Below, in pieces: positions 1-8,605 of a DNA stretch of 64,000 nucleotides. The number at the start of each line of letters is the position of its first letter. Positions within the stretch are counted from its first letter, which is position 1. The stretch comes from Lachnospiraceae bacterium (GTDB taxonomy: Bacteria; Bacillota_A; Clostridia; Lachnospirales; Lachnospiraceae): assembly GCA_028694115.1 (NCBI GenBank), contig JAQUUB010000016.1, positions 1-64,000 on the forward strand, given 5' to 3'. A model generated the notes under the pieces. That model saw only the letters and a program-made list of their open reading frames with translations, made no database searches and was not told the origin of the DNA. The position numbers and the translations under genes were made by a program.

Positions 1-125
1 ATATTTTGGCTATCTTGTCAACTATTTTCGTAATATTTTTTAAGTTTTTGACGAAAAAAAACAGTGGCTCTCTCTGAAAGAAAACCACTGGATTTTAATT
101 TGAAATTGGTTAACTAAATGACATT
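1..125. mobile_element. probable end of an insertion sequence (or other repeat) abutting a truncated lipoprotein gene
   Basis: No gene starts here. The stretch holds an inverted repeat, CAGTGG at 62-67 with CCACTG at 85-90. It stops abruptly where the signal-peptide codons of the downstream lipoprotein begin, at about 126. Read on the minus strand it begins AATGTCATTTAGTTAA and contains a TTGACA box (plus 16-21) directed out of the window, as expected for the promoter end of a transposase gene. No transposase reading frame or target duplication is visible, so the element family is inferred, not shown. Confidence 0.4.
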
Positions 126-1247
126 GCTTTATTAGTAGGTTGTGGTAGCAAAGCAGAAGAAGCACCAGCAGCAGATGCAACAACAGAAGAAGCAGCACCT
201 GCAGAGGAAGCAGCTACAACAGAAGCAAGTACAGAAACAGCATCAGAACCAACAGCAGATGGATATGAATTAGCATTAGTTACTGATCTTGGAACAATTG
301 ATGATAAGTCATTTAACCAGGGTGCATGGGAAGGTCTTAAAAAATATGCTGATGAAAATGGTATTTCTTATAAATACTATCAGCCACAGGAAGGCACTAC
401 TGATTCTTATGTAGAGACCATTGGTCTTGCAGTAGAAGGTGGAGCTAAGTTAGTAGTTTGTCCTGGATTCTTATTTGAAGAGCCTGTTTACATTGTTCAG
501 GATAAATATCCTGATGTTAAATTCATCTTATTAGATGGAGAACCACATAATGCTGATTACAGTGAATACAAAACAGGTGCAAACGTTATGCCTATTCTTT
601 TCCAAGAAGATCAGCCTGGTTATTTAGCTGGATATGCAGCAGTAAAAGATGGTAATACAAAAATTGGTTTCATGGGTGGTATGGCAGTACCAGCAGTTAT
701 CCGTTATGGATACGGATTTGTTCAAGGCGCAGATGCTGCAGCAGTTGAAGACGGCGTAGATGTAGAAGTTATGTACAACTACACAGGAGCTTTCGCAGCT
801 ACACCAGAAGCTCAGGCTATGGCTGCTTCCTGGTACCAGAACGGAACACAGGTTATCTTTGGTTGTGGTGGAGCAGTAGGAAACTCTGTTATGGCTGCAG
901 CAGAAGAAGCAAAAGCAAAAGTTATCGGTGTTGACGTTGATCAGAGTTCAGAATCTGCAACCGTTATCACATCAGCTATGAAATTCCTTTCAAATGCTAT
1001 TTATGATGGAGTAAAAACATTTTATGATGGATCTTTCAAAGGTGGAGAAACTTCTACATTTACAGCAGCAAACAATGGTATAGGTCTTCCAATGGAAACA
1101 TCTAAATTTGAGAAATTTACAACAGCAGATTATGATGCATTATATGCAAAATTAGTTGCTGGTGAAGTGAAAATCAACAATGCTACAGATGATTCAACAA
1201 CAGCAGATCTTACATTAAGTAAAACTACTGTTTCTTTTGTAGAGTAG
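126..1247 (+). CDS. BMP-family nucleoside-binding lipoprotein, 5' end lost (no start codon)
   Basis: This is the extracellular substrate-binding protein of the nucleoside ABC transporter encoded downstream. The open frame reads ALLVGCGSK from 126, which is the end of a lipoprotein signal peptide with its lipobox cysteine at 141-143. An Ala/Glu/Thr linker follows, then the BMP signature DLGTIDDKSFNQGAWEGL near 289-342. The frame is intact to the TAG at 1247. Going upstream it meets a stop at 111-113 with no ATG, GTG or TTG on the way, so the start and most of the signal peptide are missing. The first in-frame ATG (588) lies far inside the domain. The family is clear. As it stands the product would lack export and lipid anchoring, so it is probably non-functional. 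Confidence 0.85.
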   Translation, partial: ALLVGCGSKAEEAPAADATTEEAAPAEEAATTEASTETASEPTADGYELALVTDLGTIDDKSFNQGAWEGLKKYADENGISYKYYQPQEGTTDSYVETIGLAVEGGAKLVVCPGFLFEEPVYIVQDKYPDVKFILLDGEPHNADYSEYKTGANVMPILFQEDQPGYLAGYAAVKDGNTKIGFMGGMAVPAVIRYGYGFVQGADAAAVEDGVDVEVMYNYTGAFAATPEAQAMAASWYQNGTQVIFGCGGAVGNSVMAAAEEAKAKVIGVDVDQSSESATVITSAMKFLSNAIYDGVKTFYDGSFKGGETSTFTAANNGIGLPMETSKFEKFTTADYDALYAKLVAGEVKINNATDDSTTADLTLSKTTVSFVE

Positions 1248-1265
1248 TCTTAAGAAGATTTAAGT

Positions 1266-1298
1266 GCCGGTGTCGTCTAGGACGGCGCCGGTATTTTT
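1266..1298 (+). terminator. Rho-independent terminator after the BMP gene
   Basis: The GC-rich arms 1266-1276 and 1282-1292 pair with G-U wobbles and are followed by TATTTTT. It separates the binding-protein gene from the transporter ATPase gene, so the two are probably expressed at different levels. Confidence 0.8.
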
Positions 1299-1371
1299 CA
1301 TGATGTGGATGGTTTTAATTTTTCATTAGAATCCTCCACATTGGGAAAAATGAAATCAAGGAGGAGAACTC

Positions 1372-2937
1372 ATGGATTATATTATTGAGATGTTAAACAT
1401 TACCAAAGAATTTCCGGGGATTATTGCAAATGATGATATCACTTTGCAGGTAAAAAGGGGGGAAATTCATGCTCTGCTTGGCGAAAATGGTGCAGGAAAG
1501 TCGACGCTAATGAGCGTTCTTTTTGGACTCTATCAGCCAGAAAAGGGTAACATAAGAGTAAAAGGAAAAGACGTTAAAATCAATGGACCTTTAGATGCCA
1601 ATGCATTGGGGATTGGAATGGTGCATCAGCATTTTAAATTAGTACATAATTTTACCGTTTTACAAAATATTGTATTGGGTATGGAAACCACAAAGGGTGG
1701 ATTCCTTCAAATGGCAGAGACTAGAAAGAAAATCGTAGAATTAAGTGAAAAATACAACTTATATGTGGATCCAGATGCATTAATTGAAGAAATTACAGTA
1801 GGGATGCAACAAAGAGTTGAAATATTAAAGATGCTGTATCGTGAAAATGAGATTCTAATTTTTGATGAACCTACCGCAGTATTAACGCCACAAGAAATTG
1901 AGGAATTAATGCATATTATGAAGGGTCTCGTAAAAGAGGGAAAATCTATAATTTTCATTACCCATAAATTGAATGAAATCAAAGCGGTTGCAGATCGCTG
2001 TAGTGTACTTCGACGTGGAAAGTATATCGGAACAATTGAAGTAAAGGATACTTCAAAAGAACAAATGTCTGAGATGATGGTTGGACGTAAAGTGAATTTG
2101 AACATTGAAAAAAAGGAAGCAGAGCCAGGTGATGTTGTTTTAAGCGTACGGGGCTTAAATGTGAAATCCACTCACGAAGGTCATACAAAAAATGTTATTA
2201 CAGATGTCAATTTTGATGTACGAAAAGGTGAAATTGTCTGTATCGCAGGAATTGATGGAAACGGTCAGACGGAATTGGTACAGGCAATTACCGGGCTGGG
2301 AGAGACAAGTAGTGGTAATATTTCTATCAATGGAGAGGATGTAACTAAAAAATCAATTCGTTACCGAAATACGCATGGCATGTCGCATATTCCAGAGGAT
2401 CGCCATCGTCATGGACTAGTACTTGACTATAATCTAGCATACAATCTTGCTTTAAAGGAATATTTCACACCGAAATTTCAGGTGGGAGGATTTTTGAAAA
2501 GAGATAAGATCCATGAACATTCGGAACTCTTAATTGAACAGTATGATATTCGAAGTGGGGAAGGTTCTACTACAATTACAAGAAGTATGTCAGGTGGAAA
2601 TCAACAAAAGGCAATTTTAGCACGTGAGATTTCCATGAATCCAGAAATCCTTTTAGCAGTACAGCCTACGAGAGGACTTGATGTAGGTGCAATTGAATAT
2701 ATTCATAAAGAGTTATTAAAGCAAAGGGATCATGGTTCTGCTATTATGTTAGTTTCGTTAGAATTGGATGAAGTTATGAATTTAAGTGATCGAATCCTTG
2801 TTATGTTTGAGGGAAGAATTGTTGCTGATGTAAATCCTAAAAAGATTACAGAGCAGGAGCTTGGATTATATATGGCAGGTAGTAGTCCTCAAAATAGCGA
2901 TCAGGAAGTATTAGAAGGAGGTTCGAATCATGAATAG
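1372..2937 (+). CDS. nupO: Nucleoside ABC transporter, duplicated ATPase subunit (NupO/YufO type)
   Basis: This 521-residue protein has two fused ABC ATPase domains, as in sugar/nucleoside (BmpA-NupABC, YufNOPQ) importers. The N-terminal half has a full Walker A (GENGAGKST, residues 37-45) and Walker B (ILIFDEPTAVLTP). The C-terminal half has the degenerate P-loop GIDGNGQTE and the signature MSGGNQQK, both normal for this family. A strong AAGGAGGAG site lies just before the ATG. The stop overlaps the next gene by 8 bases. It should energise nucleoside uptake together with the two permeases. The gene symbol is by analogy with Bacillus; exact substrates cannot be read from the sequence. Confidence 0.9.
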   Translation: MDYIIEMLNITKEFPGIIANDDITLQVKRGEIHALLGENGAGKSTLMSVLFGLYQPEKGNIRVKGKDVKINGPLDANALGIGMVHQHFKLVHNFTVLQNIVLGMETTKGGFLQMAETRKKIVELSEKYNLYVDPDALIEEITVGMQQRVEILKMLYRENEILIFDEPTAVLTPQEIEELMHIMKGLVKEGKSIIFITHKLNEIKAVADRCSVLRRGKYIGTIEVKDTSKEQMSEMMVGRKVNLNIEKKEAEPGDVVLSVRGLNVKSTHEGHTKNVITDVNFDVRKGEIVCIAGIDGNGQTELVQAITGLGETSSGNISINGEDVTKKSIRYRNTHGMSHIPEDRHRHGLVLDYNLAYNLALKEYFTPKFQVGGFLKRDKIHEHSELLIEQYDIRSGEGSTTITRSMSGGNQQKAILAREISMNPEILLAVQPTRGLDVGAIEYIHKELLKQRDHGSAIMLVSLELDEVMNLSDRILVMFEGRIVADVNPKKITEQELGLYMAGSSPQNSDQEVLEGGSNHE

Positions 2938-4060
2938 TAAATTGAAAAAAAATCATGTAGGAGTATTGTCTTCTTTGTTTGCTATTATTATAGGACTTCT
3001 AGTAGGATTTCTTATTTTAATTTTGTGTAATTCAAAGCAGGCGGTTCCTGGATTTGCTACCATTTTAACGGGTGCTTTGACGCATGGGTTAAAAGGGGTT
3101 GGACAGGTGTTCTATTATGCAACTCCAATTATATTAACAGGTTTATCTGTTGGATTTGCATTTAAAACAGGACTTTTTAATATTGGAGCATCAGGACAGT
3201 TCATCATTGGTGGTTTTGGAGCTGTTTATGTAGGAATTATAATGAAGTCATTTGGTGGTGCACATTGGCTTGTTGCATTATTAGCGTCTGCTGTATTTGG
3301 AGCAGTTTGGGGATTTGTACCGGGAATATTAAAAGCTTACTTTAACGTAAGTGAAGTAATTTCTTCCATTATGATGAATTACATTGGTATGTATTTAGTA
3401 AATTGGACAGTAAAAGGAAATAAAGTCTTATTCAATAATCTGAGAAATGAATCAAAGTCTGTTGCAGCAACAGCGGAAATACCCAAAATGGGAATGGACA
3501 AGCTATTTCCGGAATCAAGTATTAATGGTGGAATTATAATTGCGATTATCATGATTGTTATTATCTATATTGTTTTATATCGAACAGCATTTGGTTACGA
3601 GCTACAAGCGGTTGGTTTTAATAAGGATGCAAGTAAGTATGCAGGTATTAATGAAAAAAGAGGAATTACATTATCCATGGTGATTGCTGGTGCAATATCT
3701 GGTATGGCTGGCGGACTTCTTTACCTTGCTGGAACTGGAAAACATATTGAAATTGTAGATGTATTGGCGGATGAGGGATTTACAGGAATTTCTGTAGCAA
3801 TGCTTGGACTAAATCATCCAGTTGGTATTTTATTAGCAGGACTTTTTATTGCTTATTTAACAGCAGGTGGATTTTATTTACAGCTTTTTGAATTTTCAAC
3901 TGAAATCATTGATATTATTATTGCAGTTATCATTTATTTTAGTGCGTTTTCACTAATTATTAAGTCGATGATTAATAAATTTAATTTTTCTAAGGACAAA
4001 GGAGTCAAGGTTCCAAAGCCCAAGGTATCAAATCAAGTAAAAGGAGGTAAAGAATCATGA
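2930..4060 (+). CDS. nupP: Nucleoside ABC transporter permease 1 (NupP/YufP type)
   Basis: This 376-residue polytopic membrane protein of the BPD_transp_2 family has about 9-10 hydrophobic segments. Conserved stretches typical of the NupP branch are GLSVGFAFKTGLFNIGASGQ and AGAISGMAGGLLYLAGTG. The C-terminal tail is basic (KGVKVPKPK). It overlaps the ATPase gene by 8 bases and the second permease gene by an ATGA, so all three are translationally coupled. It forms half of the transmembrane channel. Confidence 0.9.
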   Translation: MNSKLKKNHVGVLSSLFAIIIGLLVGFLILILCNSKQAVPGFATILTGALTHGLKGVGQVFYYATPIILTGLSVGFAFKTGLFNIGASGQFIIGGFGAVYVGIIMKSFGGAHWLVALLASAVFGAVWGFVPGILKAYFNVSEVISSIMMNYIGMYLVNWTVKGNKVLFNNLRNESKSVAATAEIPKMGMDKLFPESSINGGIIIAIIMIVIIYIVLYRTAFGYELQAVGFNKDASKYAGINEKRGITLSMVIAGAISGMAGGLLYLAGTGKHIEIVDVLADEGFTGISVAMLGLNHPVGILLAGLFIAYLTAGGFYLQLFEFSTEIIDIIIAVIIYFSAFSLIIKSMINKFNFSKDKGVKVPKPKVSNQVKGGKES

Positions 4061-5010
4061 GCGTTGTATATTTTATATTTCAACAGACAATGTTTTTTAC
4101 GATTCCTTTGTTAATCGTAGCATTAGGTGGAATGTTTTCAGAAAGATCAGGTGTTGTAAATATTGCTCTTGAAGGAATCATGACAATGGGTGCTTTCTGT
4201 AGTATTTTATTTTTGAACCTAAGCGGTAATTCTATGAGTGGTCAGGGACAATTGTTAATTGCGATTCTTATTGCAATGGGTTCAGGAGTTTTATTTTCTT
4301 TATTCCATGCATATGCTGCAATTAATATGAAAGCCGATCAGGTTATTTCTGGTACTGCATTAAATATGTTTGCTCCAGCATTTGCAATTTTCGTAGCACG
4401 TGTTATCCAAGGGGTTCAGCAGATTCAATTTACAAATTCATTCCGTATTGAATCAGTGCCTATTCTGGGAGATATTCCTTTTCTTGGTTCTTTATTTTTT
4501 AAAAACACATATATTACAACTTATATCGGATTTGCAATTTTAATAATCTCAGCAATTGTACTATATAAAACGAGATTTGGTTTAAGATTACGTGCTTGTG
4601 GAGAACATCCTCATGCTGCTGACAGTGCAGGAATTAATGTTTACCGAATGCAGTATGCAGGCGTGCTAATTTCAGGAGCATTAGGTGGACTAGGCGGACT
4701 TGTCTTTGTGGTACCTACTTCTACGAACTTTAATGCTACCGTAAGTGGATATGGATTTTTGGCTTTGGCTGTATTAATATTTGGACAGTGGAAACCAGGG
4801 AAAATTCTTGGAGCATCCTTATTCTTTGGGTTAATGAAAGCAATTGCTGCTGCATATTCAGGCATTCCTTTCTTGGCTGGTATGAATATTCCAAGCTATT
4901 TATATAAGATGATTCCTTATGTGGCAACTTTAATTGTATTAATATTTACTTCAAAACATAGCCAGGCACCCAGAGCATCAGGGGTTCCATACGATAAAGG
5001 TAGTAGGTAG
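4057..5010 (+). CDS. nupQ: Nucleoside ABC transporter permease 2 (NupQ/YufQ type)
   Basis: This is the second permease of the importer, 317 residues of largely hydrophobic sequence. Family motifs are GGMFSERSGVVNIALEGIM near the N-terminus and GEHPHAADSAGINVYRMQY in the middle. It starts inside the stop of nupP (ATGA). Its TAG stop at 5008-5010 is the first base contact of a short dispersed repeat (GGGACGGTTCT, see 5010-5024). The gene ends the transporter unit; a hairpin at 5035-5062 follows. Confidence 0.9.
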   Translation: MSVVYFIFQQTMFFTIPLLIVALGGMFSERSGVVNIALEGIMTMGAFCSILFLNLSGNSMSGQGQLLIAILIAMGSGVLFSLFHAYAAINMKADQVISGTALNMFAPAFAIFVARVIQGVQQIQFTNSFRIESVPILGDIPFLGSLFFKNTYITTYIGFAILIISAIVLYKTRFGLRLRACGEHPHAADSAGINVYRMQYAGVLISGALGGLGGLVFVVPTSTNFNATVSGYGFLALAVLIFGQWKPGKILGASLFFGLMKAIAAAYSGIPFLAGMNIPSYLYKMIPYVATLIVLIFTSKHSQAPRASGVPYDKGSR

Positions 5011-5024
5011 GGACGGTTCTGAGT
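5010..5024 (+). repeat. Dispersed stop-codon-associated repeat, copy A
   Basis: GGGACGGTTCTGAGT begins on the last base of the nupQ stop codon. It is an inverted copy (14 of 15 positions) of the motif at 5551-5566 and 60819-60834. Copies A and B bracket the cytidine deaminase gene in opposite orientations. Confidence 0.75.
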
Positions 5025-5034
5025 AATGAATTTT

Positions 5035-5062
5035 AAGGAGATGGCAGGAGCTATCTCCTTTT
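5035..5062 (+). terminator. Possible terminator hairpin after nupQ
   Basis: AAGGAGAT (5035-5042) pairs with ATCTCCTT (5053-5060). Only a short T run follows (TTTTC), so termination may be weak and the deaminase could still be read through from the transporter. Confidence 0.5.
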
Positions 5063-5117
5063 CAATAATAAAGTAATAAGTTTTTTGATAATTGGGAATC
5101 TTTATGATAGAAATAGG

Positions 5118-5555
5118 ATGGTGAATGAATTGATGATTAGCGATAAAGATATAATTAGAGCTGCATTAGATGCAAGAAAAAAGGCTTATGCACCTTATTC
5201 GAAATTTTATGTAGGTGCTGCTTTAGTAACTCAAAATAATAAAATTTTTACTGGATGCAATATTGAGAATTCTTCTTATGGTGCAACGAATTGTGCGGAA
5301 AGAACAGCAATTTTCAAAGCGATAAGTGAAGGTGAAAAAAAGTTTACAAGTATTGCGATAGCTGGAGGAAAGAAGTTAAATCCTGAATCTTATGCATTCC
5401 CATGTGGCATCTGTAGACAAGTAATGCGCGAGTTTACAAATCCAAAGGATTTCAGAGTTATTGTTGCAGTTTCAGAGGAAAATTATAAAGTATATACATT
5501 GGAACAATTATTACCAGATAGTTTCGGACCTGAAAATCTAGAAATTCATAACTGA
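5118..5555 (+). CDS. cdd: Cytidine deaminase
   Basis: Hydrolyses cytidine/deoxycytidine to uridine/deoxyuridine and ammonia in the cytosol, feeding pyrimidine salvage. Signatures: the N-terminal AYAPYSKFYVGAAL, the zinc site NCAERTA (Cys plus catalytic Glu), and PCGICRQV with the other two zinc cysteines. The frame is open from 5085, but that ATG has no ribosome site. ATG 5118, GTG 5121 and ATG 5133 are all possible, and the AGGATGG at 5115-5121 would favour 5133. The protein ends LEIHN; that IHN-stop lies inside a dispersed repeat shared with another gene end at 60811-60834. Its position after a nucleoside importer fits salvage. Confidence 0.9.
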   Translation: MVNELMISDKDIIRAALDARKKAYAPYSKFYVGAALVTQNNKIFTGCNIENSSYGATNCAERTAIFKAISEGEKKFTSIAIAGGKKLNPESYAFPCGICRQVMREFTNPKDFRVIVAVSEENYKVYTLEQLLPDSFGPENLEIHN

Positions 5556-5566
5556 GAACCGTCCCC
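5551..5566 (+). repeat. Dispersed stop-codon-associated repeat, copy B
   Basis: ACTGAGAACCGTCCCC starts inside the last sense codon of cdd and supplies its TGA stop. The identity with the copy at 60819-60834 extends upstream over AAATTCATA, so about 26 bases are shared, and both unrelated proteins end in IHN. Confidence 0.85.
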
Positions 5567-5577
5567 GGGAGGAAAAA

Positions 5578-6873
5578 ATGAACATTCGAATATATAACGC
5601 CAGAATTTTAACAATGAAAGAAGATTTCTCTATTTTTGATGGAGAAGTGTGGATTAAGGATAAAAGAATTATCTATGTTGGTAATGGAAGTGATATTGAA
5701 AGTGACAAAAATGTGGATACCTGCATGGTATGGGATAGAGAAATTGATGCAGATAGAAATTTAATTATGCCAGGATTTAAAAATGCCCATACACATTCGG
5801 CAATGACCTTTTTGCGTTCTAATGCGGATGATTTGCCTTTGCTTGAATGGCTTCATGAGCAGATTTTGCCAAGGGAAGCAAAATTGACAGCAGACGATAT
5901 TTATCAGTTGACCAAATTAGCAATTATGGAATATTTGACAAGTGGGATTACTGGTATCTTTGAAATGTATTTAGATCCAAATGCAGTTGCAAAGGCATGT
6001 GAAGATACAGGAATGCGATGTGTCCAGGTAGGGGCTGTGAATAACTTTAGCCAATCGGTAGAATTAGTAGAGGAAATGTATCAAAAATATAACAAGGAAG
6101 ATGATTTAAATAGCTATATTTTAGGATTCCATGCAGAATATACGTGTACAAAGGAATTATTAGAGAAAGTAAGTAAATTAGCTCATAAATACCAGGCACC
6201 AGTTTATACGCATAGCTCGGAAAGCAAGGCAGAAGTGGAACAATGCATCGAAAGAACTGGGATGACGCCTACGGAATATCTTGATTCTTTAGGAATTTTC
6301 GATTTTGGTGGAGGCTGCTATCATTCGGTGCATTTAACAGAGCATGATATTGAGATTTATAAGAAGAGAGGGCTCCATGCTATAACGAATCCAGCATCGA
6401 ATGCAAAACTGGCAAGTGGGATTGCACCAATCAGTAAACTGTTAAAGGAAGGTATCAATATTGCCATAGGAACCGATGGTCCTGCCAGCAATAATTGTCT
6501 TGATATGTTTCGTGAGATGTTTCTGACTACGGCATTAGCAAAATTAAAGGAAGAGGATGCATCTGCACTAGATGCCAATCAGGTCCTTTATATGGCAACT
6601 GTCGGAGGTGCAAAAGCATGTGGATTTAAAGACTCCGATGTGATAGAAGCAGGAAAATATGCAGACTTAATTATGATTGATCTGCAACAGCCTAACATGC
6701 AACCAATCAATAATATAACAAAAAATCTCGTTTATAGTGGAAGCAAGCAAAATGTAAAAATGACGATGATTAATGGAAAAATATTATATGAAGATGGAAA
6801 ATATGATATTGGGGTCACTCCTGAATTTGTGTATTCAAAAGCAAATGAAATTATTAATCGAGTAAAATCTTAG
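5578..6873 (+). CDS. Amidohydrolase of the MTA/SAH deaminase / SsnA group
   Basis: This 431-residue metal-dependent deaminase has the amidohydrolase metal motif NAHTHSAM near residue 70, a mid-protein H-S-S-E region (YTHSSESKAEVE), HSVHLTEHD, and the late metal Asp in GTDGPASNN. The family deaminates 5'-methylthioadenosine, S-adenosylhomocysteine or adenosine to inosine derivatives. The site GGGAGGAAAAA precedes the ATG. It follows a nucleoside transporter and cytidine deaminase, so a purine-nucleoside salvage role is likely. Guanine or other aminohydrolase activity cannot be excluded. Confidence 0.82.
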   Translation: MNIRIYNARILTMKEDFSIFDGEVWIKDKRIIYVGNGSDIESDKNVDTCMVWDREIDADRNLIMPGFKNAHTHSAMTFLRSNADDLPLLEWLHEQILPREAKLTADDIYQLTKLAIMEYLTSGITGIFEMYLDPNAVAKACEDTGMRCVQVGAVNNFSQSVELVEEMYQKYNKEDDLNSYILGFHAEYTCTKELLEKVSKLAHKYQAPVYTHSSESKAEVEQCIERTGMTPTEYLDSLGIFDFGGGCYHSVHLTEHDIEIYKKRGLHAITNPASNAKLASGIAPISKLLKEGINIAIGTDGPASNNCLDMFREMFLTTALAKLKEEDASALDANQVLYMATVGGAKACGFKDSDVIEAGKYADLIMIDLQQPNMQPINNITKNLVYSGSKQNVKMTMINGKILYEDGKYDIGVTPEFVYSKANEIINRVKS

Positions 6874-6907
6874 AAGAATAGGATTTAGGGGAGGCATTGG
6901 AATTAAA

Positions 6908-8605
6908 ATGGAATGGTTACTATTTGTTGGAACAGCAGGTATTGTATTATGCATTATCTTTATAAAAGGCATCTATGATGAACATAAAAGACATCAGAAC
7001 TTTATTAAAGAACTAAAGTCGAACTATGGTCAGAAGCCAAAAAGAAAGTATAGTTTAGACGAATTTGAAGCGCTGACGCATAATCATATGAGAAATAGAA
7101 ATCACTATAAAGGTTTTATGATTGATGATATCACATGGAATGATTTGGATATGGATCATATTTTCATGTTGATTAATCACACATTATCCGATCCAGGACA
7201 GGAATATCTTTATGATTGTCTTAGAAAGCCTTTGTTTGAAGAAGAGGTATTGATCGAGCGAGACAGGATGATTGAATACTTTATGAATCATGAGGAAGAG
7301 AGAATCAAGTTTCAGGATACGTTTGCCAGAATGGGAAGAAGTCAAAGAATGTCTATTAGTGACTATCTCTATTATTTGGATGATCTACCAGAAAGAAATA
7401 ATCTCATTCATTATCTTTGTATGACATTAGGTGTCTTTTCAATGATTATGATATTTGCAAAGCCAGCATTAGGATTTGGAGTGTTTATCATAACTTTAAT
7501 TGTAAATATAGCAATGTATTTCAAAAGAAAAGGCGAGATTGATCCCTATATCACAACATTTCGTTATCTGATGCGTGTGATGAAGGAGACGGAAAAAATC
7601 AAAATGATAAAAATACCAGAAATTGGGGAATATTTTGATGAGTTAGATAATATACTAAAAACGTTACGAGGATTTTGTAAGAATTCTTATATTTTGATGT
7701 CTAGTCAGAGATTGACAGGTAACATCATGGAACTGCCACTTGATTATTTACGCTTGTTCTTTCATCTTGACCTGATAAAATTTAATTCCATGTTAAAAAT
7801 TGTAAAGGAACATAAAATGGATTTTGAAAGACTACTTGAAATCATTGGATTTCTTGATGCAACCATTGCAATTGGGGCTTTCCGCAAGTCCTTGGACTTT
7901 TATACCAAACCGACCTTTCTAGAAGAAAATCAGCAAGCACACGCGGCTGTCAGAATAGAGGATCTGTATCATCCAATGATTGACCATCCCATCTGTAATT
8001 CCATATCCTGCGATGGAGGAATTTTACTAACAGGGTCAAATGCTTCAGGTAAATCCACATTTTTGAAATCAGTTGCAATTAATTCACTGCTTTCGCAAAC
8101 AATTTATACAGCCCTGGCCAGAGAATGTAGTACAAACTTTTTTAGAATCTATTCCTCCATGGCATTAAGTGATAATCTATCTGCTGGTGAAAGTTATTAC
8201 ATGGTAGAAATTAAAAGTATGAAAAGAGTGTTGGATGCGTCAAAGGAGGATGCAAATGTATTATGTTTTGTGGATGAAGTATTAAGGGGAACGAATACCG
8301 CAGAGAGAATAGCTGCCTCCTCTTATATTTTAAAAGAGCTAAACAGAAGAAATGTAGTTTGTTTTGCTGCAACACATGATATCGAATTAACACATATCTT
8401 AGAAGAACACTTTGAAAATTATCACTTCACTGAGCAGGTAACCGATCATGACATCTACTTCCCATATCAATTATATAAAGGAAGAACGGAGAGTCGGAAT
8501 GCAATCAAGCTGCTAGATTTGATTGGCTATGAGCAGAATATAACAAGTGCAGCAGAAAAAGCATGTGAAAATTTTATTGAGAATGGAGTATGGGAAAAAG
8601 TATGA
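6908..8605 (+). CDS. Membrane-anchored MutS-like ATPase
   Basis: This 565-residue protein combines an N-terminal transmembrane segment (residues 2-20), a second hydrophobic pair (about 168-210), a MutS core/lever-like helical region and a C-terminal MutS ATPase domain. Walker A reads LLTGSNASGKST and Walker B reads VLCFVDEVLRGTNTAER. It lacks the mismatch-recognition domain of true MutS and is far shorter. Homologues are common in Firmicutes with unknown function; they are often labelled MutS by the ATPase domain alone. It overlaps rnhA by 16 bases, so the two are co-translated. A role in mismatch repair should not be assumed. Confidence 0.82.
   Translation: MEWLLFVGTAGIVLCIIFIKGIYDEHKRHQNFIKELKSNYGQKPKRKYSLDEFEALTHNHMRNRNHYKGFMIDDITWNDLDMDHIFMLINHTLSDPGQEYLYDCLRKPLFEEEVLIERDRMIEYFMNHEEERIKFQDTFARMGRSQRMSISDYLYYLDDLPERNNLIHYLCMTLGVFSMIMIFAKPALGFGVFIITLIVNIAMYFKRKGEIDPYITTFRYLMRVMKETEKIKMIKIPEIGEYFDELDNILKTLRGFCKNSYILMSSQRLTGNIMELPLDYLRLFFHLDLIKFNSMLKIVKEHKMDFERLLEIIGFLDATIAIGAFRKSLDFYTKPTFLEENQQAHAAVRIEDLYHPMIDHPICNSISCDGGILLTGSNASGKSTFLKSVAINSLLSQTIYTALARECSTNFFRIYSSMALSDNLSAGESYYMVEIKSMKRVLDASKEDANVLCFVDEVLRGTNTAERIAASSYILKELNRRNVVCFAATHDIELTHILEEHFENYHFTEQVTDHDIYFPYQLYKGRTESRNAIKLLDLIGYEQNITSAAEKACENFIENGVWEKV

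Noticed and set aside
5025..5117. Purine or other riboswitch ahead of cytidine deaminase
   Set aside because: No aptamer motif; only the short hairpin at 5035-5062.
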